The translations under genes and the position numbers were made by a program. Below, one piece after another: positions 15,178 to 23,105 of a stretch of 38,425 bases of DNA. This DNA is from Erysipelotrichaceae bacterium UBA3379 (GTDB lineage: Bacteria > Bacillota_I > Bacilli_A > Erysipelotrichales > Coprobacillaceae). The notes beneath the pieces were generated by a model, which ran no database searches, was not told where the DNA came from, and saw only the letters and a list, made by a program, of their open reading frames with translations. Numbering within the stretch: position 1 is the stretch's first letter; each line of letters opens with the position of its first letter. The DNA lies in NCBI GenBank assembly GCA_002359025.1, contig DEPZ01000077.1, positions 1 through 38,425 of the forward strand. The letters run 5' to 3'.

Positions 15178-16014
15178 ATGGATGGTATTTTATTAATCAA
15201 TAAGCCAGCAGGTATGACTAGTCATGATGTTGTTAATAAAGTAAGACGTGTTTTACATACAAAAAAGGTAGGACATTGTGGAACTTTGGATCCGGATGCA
15301 ACTGGTGTACTTGTTTTATGTGTTGGTAAAGCGACAAAAGCTTTACAATTTTTAATGAGTGATTCTAAAGAGTATATAGCAACTTTATCTTTAGGTGTAT
15401 CTACGGATACATATGATGCAAGTGGACAAATAACAGAAACTAAAGAGTTTCAAGGAGTTGAAAATATTGAAGAGACTCTAAAATCTTTTTTAGGAAAACA
15501 GAGTCAAATTCCTCCTATTTATTCAGCAATTAAAGTCAATGGTAAGAAACTTTATGAATATGCAAGAAATCAAGAAGAAGTGGAAATCCAACCAAGAAAT
15601 ATTGAAATCTTTGATATTGAACTTTTAAGTCAGCGTAATCATGAAATTGTTTTTCGTGTTCTATGTTCTAAGGGAACATATATTCGTTCTTTATGTGTGG
15701 ATATAGCATCAAAATTAGGATACCCTGGGCATATGTCAAAATTGATTAGAAGTCGTTCGGGTCATTTTGCATTAGATCAATGTATAACATTAGAACAGTT
15801 AGAAAATGAGGATATTCAATTATTAAGTTTAGAAGAGGCTTTTCAAAGTTTTGATCAGTACGTGGTAGAGGATGAAAATATTGTTTATTGCGGAAAAAAG
15901 ATTAAAAGTGATATTGATCATCAAGTTGTTATAATAAACAAAGAAGGGCATGTTCTTGCAGTTTATGGTCCAGATGGACAAGGATATCTTAAAAGTATAA
16001 GAGGATTATTTTAG
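15178..16014 (+). CDS. truB: tRNA pseudouridine(55) synthase
   Basis: 278 aa; converts U55 in the T-loop of tRNAs. N-terminal GILLINKPAGMTSHDVVNKVRR and catalytic Asp in HCGTLDPDATGVLVL are diagnostic; further family motifs KEYIATLSLGVSTDTYD, PPIYSAIKVNGKKLYEYAR and CSKGTYIRSLCVDIA follow in order. Start at ATG 15178 because the conserved protein begins MDGILLI and GGTGA lies five bases upstream; upstream ATGs at 15166 and 15172 are possible. The stop codon abuts ribF directly, a common Bacillota pairing. Confidence 0.95.
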   Translation: MDGILLINKPAGMTSHDVVNKVRRVLHTKKVGHCGTLDPDATGVLVLCVGKATKALQFLMSDSKEYIATLSLGVSTDTYDASGQITETKEFQGVENIEETLKSFLGKQSQIPPIYSAIKVNGKKLYEYARNQEEVEIQPRNIEIFDIELLSQRNHEIVFRVLCSKGTYIRSLCVDIASKLGYPGHMSKLIRSRSGHFALDQCITLEQLENEDIQLLSLEEAFQSFDQYVVEDENIVYCGKKIKSDIDHQVVIINKEGHVLAVYGPDGQGYLKSIRGLF

Positions 16015-16938
16015 ATGGAAGTGATATATTTAGATGGTTCGTTATATGAATTTAATGAACCAATAAGCTGTGCAATTGGTTTTTTTGATGGAATTCATTT
16101 AGGGCATCGTCAATTAATTGATAAGGTCATAGAAGTTTCTAGTCAAAAAGGATATAGAAAAGCATTGATGACTTTTGATCATTATCCTATGTATGTTTTA
16201 GGAAAAGTGAAAGAAGAACATTGTCTGACAACTATACAAGACCGTCAATATCTTTTAGAACAACTTGGATTTGATTATTTATTTGTCATTCAATTTACCA
16301 AGGATGTTGCCAATATTTCACCTGAGGAATTTATAAGAAAATATATAACTTCATGCCATATCAAACATCTTGTATGTGGGTTTGATTTTCGATTTGGGAA
16401 ATCAAATCAAGGTACAGTTGATTTTCTAAGACAGCAATCTGAATTTGATATAGATGTCATTGAAGAAGTTTTATATCGTGGAGAAAAGATCTCTTCAACA
16501 CGTATACGTCATGTATTAGAAGAAGGAAATATTGATCATGTGACTGCATTACTAGGAAGATGTTATAGTATCCAAGGATGCGTGATAAGAGGTAGACATA
16601 TTGGACATACAATTGGTTTTCCTACTGCGAATATAGATTATCAATCTTATTATCTTCCTCATAATGGTGTATATGCAGTCAAAGTTTATAGGCGAAATAA
16701 AGTCTATATAGGCATGTGTAATATAGGATATAATCCAACGTTTGAAGCGTTAGATAAAAGGTCTTTAGAAGTTAATATTTTTGATTTTGATGAAGATATA
16801 TATGGTGAAATTTTAAGGGTGGAATTTTGTCATATGATTCGTTTGGAAAGAGCTTTTGCTTCTAAAGGAGATTTGGTTGATCAATTAAAACAAGATAAGC
16901 AATATGTTATAAATTATTTTGAAAAGATGTCTTTTTAG
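16015..16938 (+). CDS. ribF: Bifunctional riboflavin kinase / FAD synthetase
   Basis: 307 aa; phosphorylates riboflavin to FMN and adenylylates FMN to FAD. N-terminal FAD-synthetase half has GFFDGIHLGHRQLI (HxGH) and KISSTRIRHVLEEG; C-terminal kinase half has GHTIGFPTANI, GVYAVKVY and EVNIFDF. ATG follows the truB stop without a gap, so translation is coupled. No FMN riboswitch is visible upstream. The last codons lie in a hairpin shared with the convergent gene. Confidence 0.96.
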   Translation: MEVIYLDGSLYEFNEPISCAIGFFDGIHLGHRQLIDKVIEVSSQKGYRKALMTFDHYPMYVLGKVKEEHCLTTIQDRQYLLEQLGFDYLFVIQFTKDVANISPEEFIRKYITSCHIKHLVCGFDFRFGKSNQGTVDFLRQQSEFDIDVIEEVLYRGEKISSTRIRHVLEEGNIDHVTALLGRCYSIQGCVIRGRHIGHTIGFPTANIDYQSYYLPHNGVYAVKVYRRNKVYIGMCNIGYNPTFEALDKRSLEVNIFDFDEDIYGEILRVEFCHMIRLERAFASKGDLVDQLKQDKQYVINYFEKMSF

Positions 16939-16948
16939 GACATCTTTT
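16922..16948. terminator. Bidirectional terminator shared by ribF and the convergent unknown gene
   Basis: AAAAGATGTC (16922-16931) pairs perfectly with GACATCTTTT (16939-16948); the loop TTTTTAG holds the stop codons of both genes (ribF TAG 16936-16938; opposite TAA 16937-16935). A/T ends give a U-tract in each direction. Confidence 0.75.
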
Positions 16949-17270
16949 CTTGTTGGAATGAGTTTTTTAAAGCATAGAGGGTTTGTTGAATGATAAATAA
17001 ATCATCTTTAAAGTCTTTATTATTTTGAAAGTTATCTAAGAAATAACATTTTTGATTTTCTATCTTTAGTAATGGACAAAAACCTTTGATACGATTGGTA
17101 TCTACATTTTTATGTTCGTAATAAAGACCGATATAGAGTGTGTTGTTGTTTAATAATGTTATATGATTTAATAATAATAATATCTTTTGAAAGTTATCGC
17201 TTTTAATGTATTGATTACGTTCTTGTATGTAAAAATTAAAATAGAGATTATTTCCTTTAATCATTGTCAT
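16935..17270 (-). CDS. Unknown small protein
   Basis: 111 aa; I do not recognise it. Asn/Leu/Tyr/Phe-rich with no signal peptide or clear membrane segment: GNNLYFNFYIQERNQYIKSD near the N-terminus, a hydrophobic strand-like middle (LLNHITLLNNNTLYIGLYY), and a basic helix-like C-terminus. It is supported by the SD AAAGGAAG just upstream of ATG (17270 on the minus strand), a TATAAT -10 box at 17292-17287 and a terminator at its end. GTG 17273 is an alternative start. Convergent with ribF, divergent from the dehydrogenase gene. Confidence 0.6.
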   Translation of the reverse strand: MTMIKGNNLYFNFYIQERNQYIKSDNFQKILLLLNHITLLNNNTLYIGLYYEHKNVDTNRIKGFCPLLKIENQKCYFLDNFQNNKDFKDDLFIIQQTLYALKNSFQQEKMS

Positions 17271-17286
17271 CACTTCCTTTTGTCAT

Positions 17287-17316
17287 ATTATAACTTATTT
17301 AAAAAAAACGTGTCTT
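17287..17316 (-). promoter_or_regulatory. Promoter of the minus-strand unknown gene
   Basis: Read on the minus strand: AAGACA (17316-17311), 18-bp spacer, TATAAT (17292-17287), followed by the SD AAAGGAAG. Confidence 0.5.
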
Positions 17317-17372
17317 TAAAAATGACGAATAAACACCGAATAATAGGGGTTTAAATAAAAAAAGTATATGAT

Positions 17373-17403
17373 TTGCTTTTTTATATCTGTTTGTGGTTAT
17401 AAT
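17373..17403 (+). promoter_or_regulatory. Candidate promoter of the dehydrogenase gene
   Basis: TATAAT at 17398-17403 with TTGCTT at 17373-17378; the 19-bp spacer is longer than ideal, so the -35 is uncertain. Confidence 0.4.
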
Positions 17404-17431
17404 AGATATAGATTTTAAGGAGGTTATATTT

Positions 17432-18235
17432 ATGAAATTAAAAAATAAAATTATATTGATAACCGCTGCTACAAGAGGCATTGGATATAGTATAGTAGAA
17501 GCTTGTGCTAAAGCAGGTGCTACTGTATATATGGGGGCAAGAAATTTAGAAGTTGCTAAGGAGAAAGTAGAAAAACTTATTTTACAAGGATATGATGTAC
17601 ATTATGTTTACAATGATGCGACAAAGAAAGAAACTTATCATACAATGGTCGAACAAGTTATTCAAGAACAAGGCAGAATTGACGTGCTAGTGAATAATTT
17701 TGGAACATCTAATCCACGTACTGACTTGGATATGGAACACACAGACTATAATGATTTTATGGAAACATTGGATATAAATTTAGCAAGTGTTTATTTATCA
17801 AGTCAGGCAGTTATTCCACATATGAAAAAGAATGGTGGAGGAAGTATTATCAATATCTCTTCAATAGGAGGTCTCATTCCAGATATTGCAAGAATTGGTT
17901 ATGCTGTTAGTAAAGATGCAATTATATATTTATCAAAAAATATGGCATTGCAATTAGGGCGAGATAATATTAGAGTCAATGTTGTTTGTCCTGGTCAAAC
18001 AGCGACAGATGCACTTTTAAATAATATGTCAGAAGAATTCCAAGCATTCTTTACACGTCATACACCAATCAAACGAATGGCAAAACCTGAGGAGATTGCA
18101 GAAGCGGTTGTGTATTTTGCTGGTGATTTAGCGGCGTTTACAACAGGACAAGTCATAAGTGTTTCTGGGGGATTTGGTTTAGGTACACCGGTATATGGTG
18201 ATTTGGCTGATAGAAAAGTTGATGAAAAGCATTAG
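17432..18235 (+). CDS. Short-chain dehydrogenase, probable NADP-dependent 7-alpha-hydroxysteroid dehydrogenase
   Basis: 267 aa classical SDR. Cofactor loop TAATRGIG (11-18), Arg37 after the second strand (GARNLE, typical for NADP), NNFG (88-91), Asn116, Ser144, Tyr157 and Lys161 (YAVSK). From memory it shares with the Clostridium sardiniense/absonum 7-alpha-HSDH the unusual TxxTRGIG loop, the ETYxxMVE and GRIDxLVNN segments, AIPHMxKxGGGSI, PDIxRIxYxVSK and the end GGFxLGTPxY. That enzyme oxidises the 7-alpha hydroxyl of cholate-type bile acids. Substrate cannot be proved from sequence; another 3-oxoacyl or sugar reductase role is possible. ATG 17432 has AAGGAGG eight bases upstream. Single-gene unit with its own terminator. 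Confidence 0.65.
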   Translation: MKLKNKIILITAATRGIGYSIVEACAKAGATVYMGARNLEVAKEKVEKLILQGYDVHYVYNDATKKETYHTMVEQVIQEQGRIDVLVNNFGTSNPRTDLDMEHTDYNDFMETLDINLASVYLSSQAVIPHMKKNGGGSIINISSIGGLIPDIARIGYAVSKDAIIYLSKNMALQLGRDNIRVNVVCPGQTATDALLNNMSEEFQAFFTRHTPIKRMAKPEEIAEAVVYFAGDLAAFTTGQVISVSGGFGLGTPVYGDLADRKVDEKH

Positions 18236-18265
18236 ATAGGTCATTTGAGTGGGCCTATCTTTTTT
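18235..18265 (+). terminator. Intrinsic terminator after the dehydrogenase
   Basis: GATAGGTC (18235-18242) pairs with GGCCTATC (18252-18259) with one G-T pair, then six T. Confidence 0.85.
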
Positions 18266-18336
18266 GTATGAATGTATGTATAATTGCATACATTATATTG
18301 AAATGTTTTTATATATTTGTTTAATAAATAAAAATA

Positions 18337-18373
18337 TTGTTATTATTTTTATAAATAACAAAAATAATAACAA
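18337..18373. promoter_or_regulatory. AT-only dyad upstream of the opp promoter
   Basis: TTGTTATTATTTTT (18337-18350) and AAAAATAATAACAA (18360-18373) are perfect 14-bp inverted arms around nine bases. It ends six bases before the -35 box, a position suited to a regulator; a second-structure role in RNA is less likely because it lies before the start of transcription. Confidence 0.5.
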
Positions 18374-18379
18374 AAGTAT

Positions 18380-18407
18380 TTGACAATTTGTTTTATTCAT
18401 GTATACT
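18380..18407 (+). promoter_or_regulatory. opp operon promoter
   Basis: TTGACA (18380-18385), 16-bp spacer, TATACT (18402-18407). Start of transcription expected near 18413. Confidence 0.75.
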
Positions 18408-18410
18408 TAC

Positions 18411-18440
18411 ATCATAAGCAAAATCCATATTGCTTATGAT
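18411..18440 (+). promoter_or_regulatory. Perfect 11-bp dyad at the 5' end of the opp mRNA
   Basis: ATCATAAGCAA (18411-18421) and TTGCTTATGAT (18430-18440) with an eight-base loop. It covers the likely +1 and ends directly at the SD AAAGGAGGGG. It could be a repressor operator or a 5' hairpin stabilising the mRNA. Confidence 0.65.
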
Positions 18441-18455
18441 AAAGGAGGGGAATAT

Positions 18456-20084
18456 ATGAAAAAATTAAAAGTATTATTGTCTTTGTGCTTGTCTGCAACG
18501 ATGCTGTTTGGTTGTGGATCTGGCGGAACAAGTGGAAAGACTTTCACATTTGCTAGTGAGCTTGATATTAAAAATCTAGACTCATCAGATGCTGATGACG
18601 GTATGTCATTTAATGCTATGCATGCATGTATCGATGGTTTAATGGGTCTTGATAAAGATGGTAATATCACAGGCGCAATAGCTGAAAAATATGAAGTGAG
18701 TGAGGATCAGATGACTTATACATTCCATATTAGGGATGATGCAACTTGGTCTAATGATGATCCGGTTACAGCAAATGACTTTGTCTATGCTTGGCAAAGA
18801 ATTTTGAAGAAAAATGGAAATTATGCATATATGTTCGGTGGAGATGGTGCAGCGATTAAAGGTGTTGATGAAATCCTAACTAAGATGGAGAATAATCAGA
18901 CTGTTACAGATGCCGATTATGATGCGATGGGCGTAAAAGCTGCTGATGATAAAACACTTATTGTAAATATTACAAGACCTATTTCTTATTTCCTTGAGTT
19001 AATGACATTCCCTTGTTATTATCCAATCAATGAAAAATTCTGTGTAGAAAAAGGTGACCAATATGCAAAAAGCGCTGAAAATGTTCTTTCAAATGGTGCA
19101 TTTGTCATGACTGATTGGCAACCTGGTAAATCAGCAACATTTGAAAAGAATGATAAGTATTGGAACAAAGATGCAGTGAAGATTGATAATCTTGTGATGA
19201 ATCTTGTTCAAGATGCTCAAACTGCAGCGACTAACTTTGAAGCAGGAGAAAATGATTTTGCTCCAATTAATTCTAACTTGGTAGATAAATATAAAGGTGA
19301 AGATTATTTTAAAACTATCAATGAAGGATATTTATTCTACTTACAATTGAATATGCAAAACAAAGATTTACAAAATGCAAATATTAGAAAAGCTATTTCA
19401 TTAGCTATTAATAGACAAGATTTTACTGAAAATGTATTAAAGGATGGTTCTACTCCAGCAACTGGATTTGTACCTACTGGTTTATCTATCAGCCCAAGTG
19501 GTACTGATTTTAGAGAAGATTCAGGTGAATATACTTCTTATAATTTAGATGAAGCTCAAAAGGCGATGAATGAAGGATTGAAAGAATTAGGAAAATCATC
19601 TATTACTTTAAGATTAACTTATGGTACTGATGAATCACCTATGGATCAAATGGCAGAATATTTACAAAATGCTCTTACTAAATTAAATGGATTGAATATT
19701 GAAATGGTAGCAACAACAAAACAAGATAGAATCTATACAAAACAAAAGAATGGAGATTTTGATATTGCTTGTACTCGTTGGGGACCAGATTATGGAGATC
19801 CTACAACTTATTTAAATTTATTATTAGAAAATAACAGTAATAACTATGGTAAATATGTAAATAAAGATTTTAATGCAAAGATGGATGCAGCTCAAAACGA
19901 AAATGACGTTACAAAACGTTGGCAAAATCTTGTTGATGCAGAAAAAATCATCATGGAAGATTTACCAAATATTCCTGTATTTGAAAAAGGAACTGCTGTT
20001 TTACAAAATAGTAAGGTTACAGGTTTAGTTCATAGACCAGTAGGGGTTCCATATACTTTCACATATGTGGAAATTGTCGAATAA
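18456..20084 (+). CDS. oppA: Oligopeptide ABC transporter substrate-binding lipoprotein
   Basis: 542 aa SBP_bac_5 protein that captures peptides outside the membrane. Signal peptide with lipobox LFGC (Cys20). Family segments in order: FTFASELDIKNLDSSDADD, EKYEVSEDQMTYTFHIRDDATWSNDDPVTANDFVYAWQR, SNGAFVMTDWQPG, NANIRKAISLAINRQDF, and RWGPDYGDPTTYL. ATG 18456 is chosen for its SD AAAGGAGGGG and the signal peptide; earlier in-frame codons would place the 5' dyad inside the coding region. First gene of oppABCDF, separated from oppB by an attenuator. Confidence 0.93.
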   Translation: MKKLKVLLSLCLSATMLFGCGSGGTSGKTFTFASELDIKNLDSSDADDGMSFNAMHACIDGLMGLDKDGNITGAIAEKYEVSEDQMTYTFHIRDDATWSNDDPVTANDFVYAWQRILKKNGNYAYMFGGDGAAIKGVDEILTKMENNQTVTDADYDAMGVKAADDKTLIVNITRPISYFLELMTFPCYYPINEKFCVEKGDQYAKSAENVLSNGAFVMTDWQPGKSATFEKNDKYWNKDAVKIDNLVMNLVQDAQTAATNFEAGENDFAPINSNLVDKYKGEDYFKTINEGYLFYLQLNMQNKDLQNANIRKAISLAINRQDFTENVLKDGSTPATGFVPTGLSISPSGTDFREDSGEYTSYNLDEAQKAMNEGLKELGKSSITLRLTYGTDESPMDQMAEYLQNALTKLNGLNIEMVATTKQDRIYTKQKNGDFDIACTRWGPDYGDPTTYLNLLLENNSNNYGKYVNKDFNAKMDAAQNENDVTKRWQNLVDAEKIIMEDLPNIPVFEKGTAVLQNSKVTGLVHRPVGVPYTFTYVEIVE

Positions 20085-20095
20085 ATGACTAAAGT

Positions 20096-20129
20096 ATAGA
20101 CACAATAGTCTCTATTGTGTCTATCTTTT
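20096..20129 (+). terminator. Attenuator-like hairpin between oppA and oppB
   Basis: ATAGACACAATA (20096-20107) and TATTGTGTCTAT (20113-20124) form a perfect 12-bp stem with a five-base loop, then CTTTT. A partial stop here would give more binding protein than membrane and ATPase subunits; it would also protect the 3' end of oppA mRNA. Confidence 0.8.
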
Positions 20130-20147
20130 AAAAAAGGAGGTACTTGT

Positions 20148-21092
20148 ATGAGCCAAGAGACTCTCAAATATGTTGGTAAGCGTGTTTTGATTTCTCTTGT
20201 CACTTTGTTTGTTATTTTGGTGGTACTATTTTTAATGGTTAAGTTTTTACCAGGATCACCAATTAATAATGAGAAACTAACAGATGCTCAAAGGCAACTG
20301 ATAGAGGCAAAGTATGGATTAGATCAACCGCTATTGATACAATTTGTTAATTATTTGAAGAATATGTTAACAGGTGATTTTGGTGTTTCTTATAATATGT
20401 ATAAAGATATGCCAGTAGCATCACTTGTTGGTGATGCAGCAAAGATTTCATTTTTATATGGAATTAGTGCAGTTATCATTGGAACTGTTATAGGTATGGC
20501 CTTAGGAGTGTTTGCAGCACTTCATAAAAATACAATCTGGGATACACTTGCAACAGTTGTATCTGTTATAGGGGTATCAGTTCCTTCGTTTGTTTTTGCA
20601 TTGTTACTGTTAATCTTTTTAGGATCTAAGTTGCATATACTACCTTTAATGTATAAATCAACCGATCCCATATATTCTTCAATCATGCCGGTGTTAGCTT
20701 TATCAGTTGGCGTTATTGCTAATGTGGCTCGTTTTACACGAACAGAAATGATATCGGTTATGAATAGTGAATATATGACTTTAGCGAAGGCAAAAGGATT
20801 GGATGGAAGAACTTTAATATTTAAACATGCTTTAAGAAACACTTTAATACCTGTTATTACAATTTTAGGACCTATTCTTGTCAACTTGATGACAGGAACA
20901 ATGGTTGTTGAAAAGATATGTAGTGTTCCGGGTCTAGGTAAACTATTGATTAATAGTATTATGTCATCAGATCACAATATTATTCTAGCTTGTTCATTTC
21001 TTTATGCGGTAATGTATATTGTAATGATGTTAGTGATTGATGTATCTTATGGAATTATTGATCCAAGAATACGTTTAGGGAAGGAGGATTAG
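20148..21092 (+). CDS. oppB: Oligopeptide ABC transporter permease OppB
   Basis: 314 aa, six predicted transmembrane segments beginning at residues about 10-32. Typical OppB landmarks: VKFLPGSPI, LTDAQRQLIEAKYGLDQPLLIQFVNYL, GDFGVSY, and the EAA loop EYMTLAKAKGLDGRTLIFKHALRNTLIPVIT. C-terminus SYGIIDPRIRLG is the family end motif. ATG 20148 follows AAAGGAGG. Overlap or near contact with oppC indicates one operon. Confidence 0.93.
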   Translation: MSQETLKYVGKRVLISLVTLFVILVVLFLMVKFLPGSPINNEKLTDAQRQLIEAKYGLDQPLLIQFVNYLKNMLTGDFGVSYNMYKDMPVASLVGDAAKISFLYGISAVIIGTVIGMALGVFAALHKNTIWDTLATVVSVIGVSVPSFVFALLLLIFLGSKLHILPLMYKSTDPIYSSIMPVLALSVGVIANVARFTRTEMISVMNSEYMTLAKAKGLDGRTLIFKHALRNTLIPVITILGPILVNLMTGTMVVEKICSVPGLGKLLINSIMSSDHNIILACSFLYAVMYIVMMLVIDVSYGIIDPRIRLGKED

Positions 21093-21094
21093 TG

Positions 21095-22021
21095 ATGGAT
21101 AAATTTGAATTTTTACCTAATGATTTTGAATTTGTTGGAGAACAAAATGATATCACAAAAGATACAGTTTTACCTGTAGAATCCTCTTTTAAAGATGCAG
21201 TGAAACGTTTTTGTAAAAATAAAGGTGCGGTGATAGGAGTTGTTTGTATTGTACTTATTACTTTGTTAGCGATATTTGCACCTATATTGTCATCATGGAA
21301 ATTTGATGATTTAAATACTACTTTAAAGGATATTGCTCCAAATGCGACTCATTGGTTTGGGACAGATTCTCTAGGAAGAGATCTATGGACAAGATTGTGG
21401 GATGGAACAAGAATCTCTTTATTGATTGCTGTATGTGCTGTTTTAATTGATGTTGTTATTGGAACGACATATGGATTGATTTCTGGATATTTTGGGGGTA
21501 AGGTTGATTCTTGTATGCAAAGGGTACAAGAAGTGATTAATTCTATACCTTCATTGGTTATTCTTACTTTATTGTTAATGGTTATGAAACCAAGCATCTG
21601 GACAATTATTTTTGCTTTATCACTTACTGAGTGGATTGGTATGAGTCGTATTACAAGGGCACAAGTTTTAAAGGTTAAAGAAGAAGAATATGTGCTTGCA
21701 TCAAGAACTTTAGGAGCGAGTGATTTCTTTATTATCTTTAAAGAAATCTTACCTAATATTTGTAGCCAAATGATTATTATGATTATGATGTCAATACCAA
21801 ATGCTATTTTCTATGAAGCATATTTATCATTTGTTGGTTTAGGATTGCCTATTCCAAATGCATCATTAGGTACACTCATAAATGATGGCTTCCAAAGTTT
21901 CTTGATTTATCCATATATGATGGTCATTCCAGCAATTGTCCTTTCTATATTAATGTTGAGTTTTAATCTATTTGGGGATGGATTAAGAGATGCGTTAGAT
22001 CCTACGATGAAGGAGATGTAA
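21095..22021 (+). CDS. oppC: Oligopeptide ABC transporter permease OppC
   Basis: 308 aa. N-terminal cytoplasmic segment (residues 1-40), then six transmembrane helices; HWFGTDSLGRDLWTRLWDGTRISL is the OppC/DppC hallmark and EEYVLASRTLGASDFFIIFKEILPNI is the EAA loop. ATG 21095 is spaced seven bases from AAGGAGG; GTG 21092 overlaps the oppB stop and is less likely. Forms the membrane channel together with OppB. Confidence 0.93.
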   Translation: MDKFEFLPNDFEFVGEQNDITKDTVLPVESSFKDAVKRFCKNKGAVIGVVCIVLITLLAIFAPILSSWKFDDLNTTLKDIAPNATHWFGTDSLGRDLWTRLWDGTRISLLIAVCAVLIDVVIGTTYGLISGYFGGKVDSCMQRVQEVINSIPSLVILTLLLMVMKPSIWTIIFALSLTEWIGMSRITRAQVLKVKEEEYVLASRTLGASDFFIIFKEILPNICSQMIIMIMMSIPNAIFYEAYLSFVGLGLPIPNASLGTLINDGFQSFLIYPYMMVIPAIVLSILMLSFNLFGDGLRDALDPTMKEM

Positions 22022-23103
22022 TGATGGAAAAGAGAGAAAGAATACTGAAGATTAGAGACTTGAATATTTCTTTTCAAACTGATAATGGTAGTGTTAATGC
22101 TATAAGAGGTGTGAATCTAGATTTATATAAAGGTGAGACAATTGCTATAGTAGGTGAATCTGGCTCAGGAAAATCAGTTACAACAAAAGCTATTATGGGG
22201 ATATTAGCAAATAATGGAAAGATAGATGGGGGATCTATAGAATATACATGGACTGATGTAGAAACTGGTGAAAAGATCACAAAAGATATTGTCAAAATGA
22301 GTGAAAAGGAAATTCAAAAAGAAATAAGGGGAAGAAAGATTGCGATGGTCTTTCAAGATCCTATGACATCATTGAATCCAACAATGACAATTGGAAAACA
22401 AATTATGGAACCAATGATTTATCATTATGGAAAAAGTAAAGAAGAAGCTTATCAAAGAGCTATTGAATTATTAGAAGAAGTGGGTATAACTGATGCTAAA
22501 AAACGTATGAAAAACTACCCACATCAATTATCTGGAGGTATGCGTCAAAGAATCGTTATTGCGATTGCATTGTCTTGTGATCCATATGTATTAATATGTG
22601 ATGAGCCTACGACTGCATTAGATGTAACAATTCAAGCAAAAATACTTGAATTGATTCAAGAAATTCAAAGAAAAAATAATTTATCAGTTATTTATATTAC
22701 ACATGATTTAGGTGTTGTAGCAAAAGTTGCTGATTTTGTTAATGTGATGTATGCTGGCAAGATTGTGGAGACAGGAACGATAGATGAAATCTTTTATGAT
22801 CCACGTCATCCATATACTTGGGGATTATTATCTTCTATGCCTGATTTAGATATGAGCGATGAAGAACTTTATACAATTCCAGGGACACCACCAAATCTAT
22901 CACAAGAGGTGAAAGGAGATGCTTTTGCTCCAAGAAATCAATATGCATTAAATATTGATTTAAGAATAGAACCTCCTATGTTTGATGTACCAGGTTCTAC
23001 TTCACATAAGGTTGCAAGCTGGTTAATGCATGAAAAAGCACCTCATGTAGAAATGCCTGCATCATTAAAAAAACGTATTGAAAAAATGAAGAAGGAGGGC
23101 TAG
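22021..23103 (+). CDS. oppD: Oligopeptide ABC transporter ATP-binding protein OppD
   Basis: 360 aa. Walker A GESGSGKS (45-52), Q-loop Gln112 in VFQDPMTSLNP, signature LSGGM (170-174), Walker B with Glu195 in ICDEPTTALD, and H-switch THDLG. The C-terminal oligopeptide_HPY region (HPYTWGLLSSMP, IPGTPPNL) is present, but the four-cysteine iron-sulfur motif found in some OppD proteins is not visible. Start overlaps the oppC stop by one base; ATG 22024 is an alternative. Confidence 0.93.
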   Translation: MMEKRERILKIRDLNISFQTDNGSVNAIRGVNLDLYKGETIAIVGESGSGKSVTTKAIMGILANNGKIDGGSIEYTWTDVETGEKITKDIVKMSEKEIQKEIRGRKIAMVFQDPMTSLNPTMTIGKQIMEPMIYHYGKSKEEAYQRAIELLEEVGITDAKKRMKNYPHQLSGGMRQRIVIAIALSCDPYVLICDEPTTALDVTIQAKILELIQEIQRKNNLSVIYITHDLGVVAKVADFVNVMYAGKIVETGTIDEIFYDPRHPYTWGLLSSMPDLDMSDEELYTIPGTPPNLSQEVKGDAFAPRNQYALNIDLRIEPPMFDVPGSTSHKVASWLMHEKAPHVEMPASLKKRIEKMKKEG

Positions 23104-23105
23104 AT

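Noticed and set aside
16939..17400. Search for an FMN riboswitch or other leader linked to ribF
   Set aside because: ribF starts at the truB stop and no RFN-type element is present; the region after it belongs to a minus-strand gene.
18399..18455. N-terminal extension of oppA through the promoter
   Set aside because: Would begin before the transcription start, includes the dyad, and would bury the lipoprotein signal; ATG 18456 has a strong SD.
20522..20884. 120-codon minus-strand open frame inside oppB
   Set aside because: It mirrors a membrane-protein coding region, has no SD or promoter on that strand, and its composition is that of antisense to hydrophobic codons.
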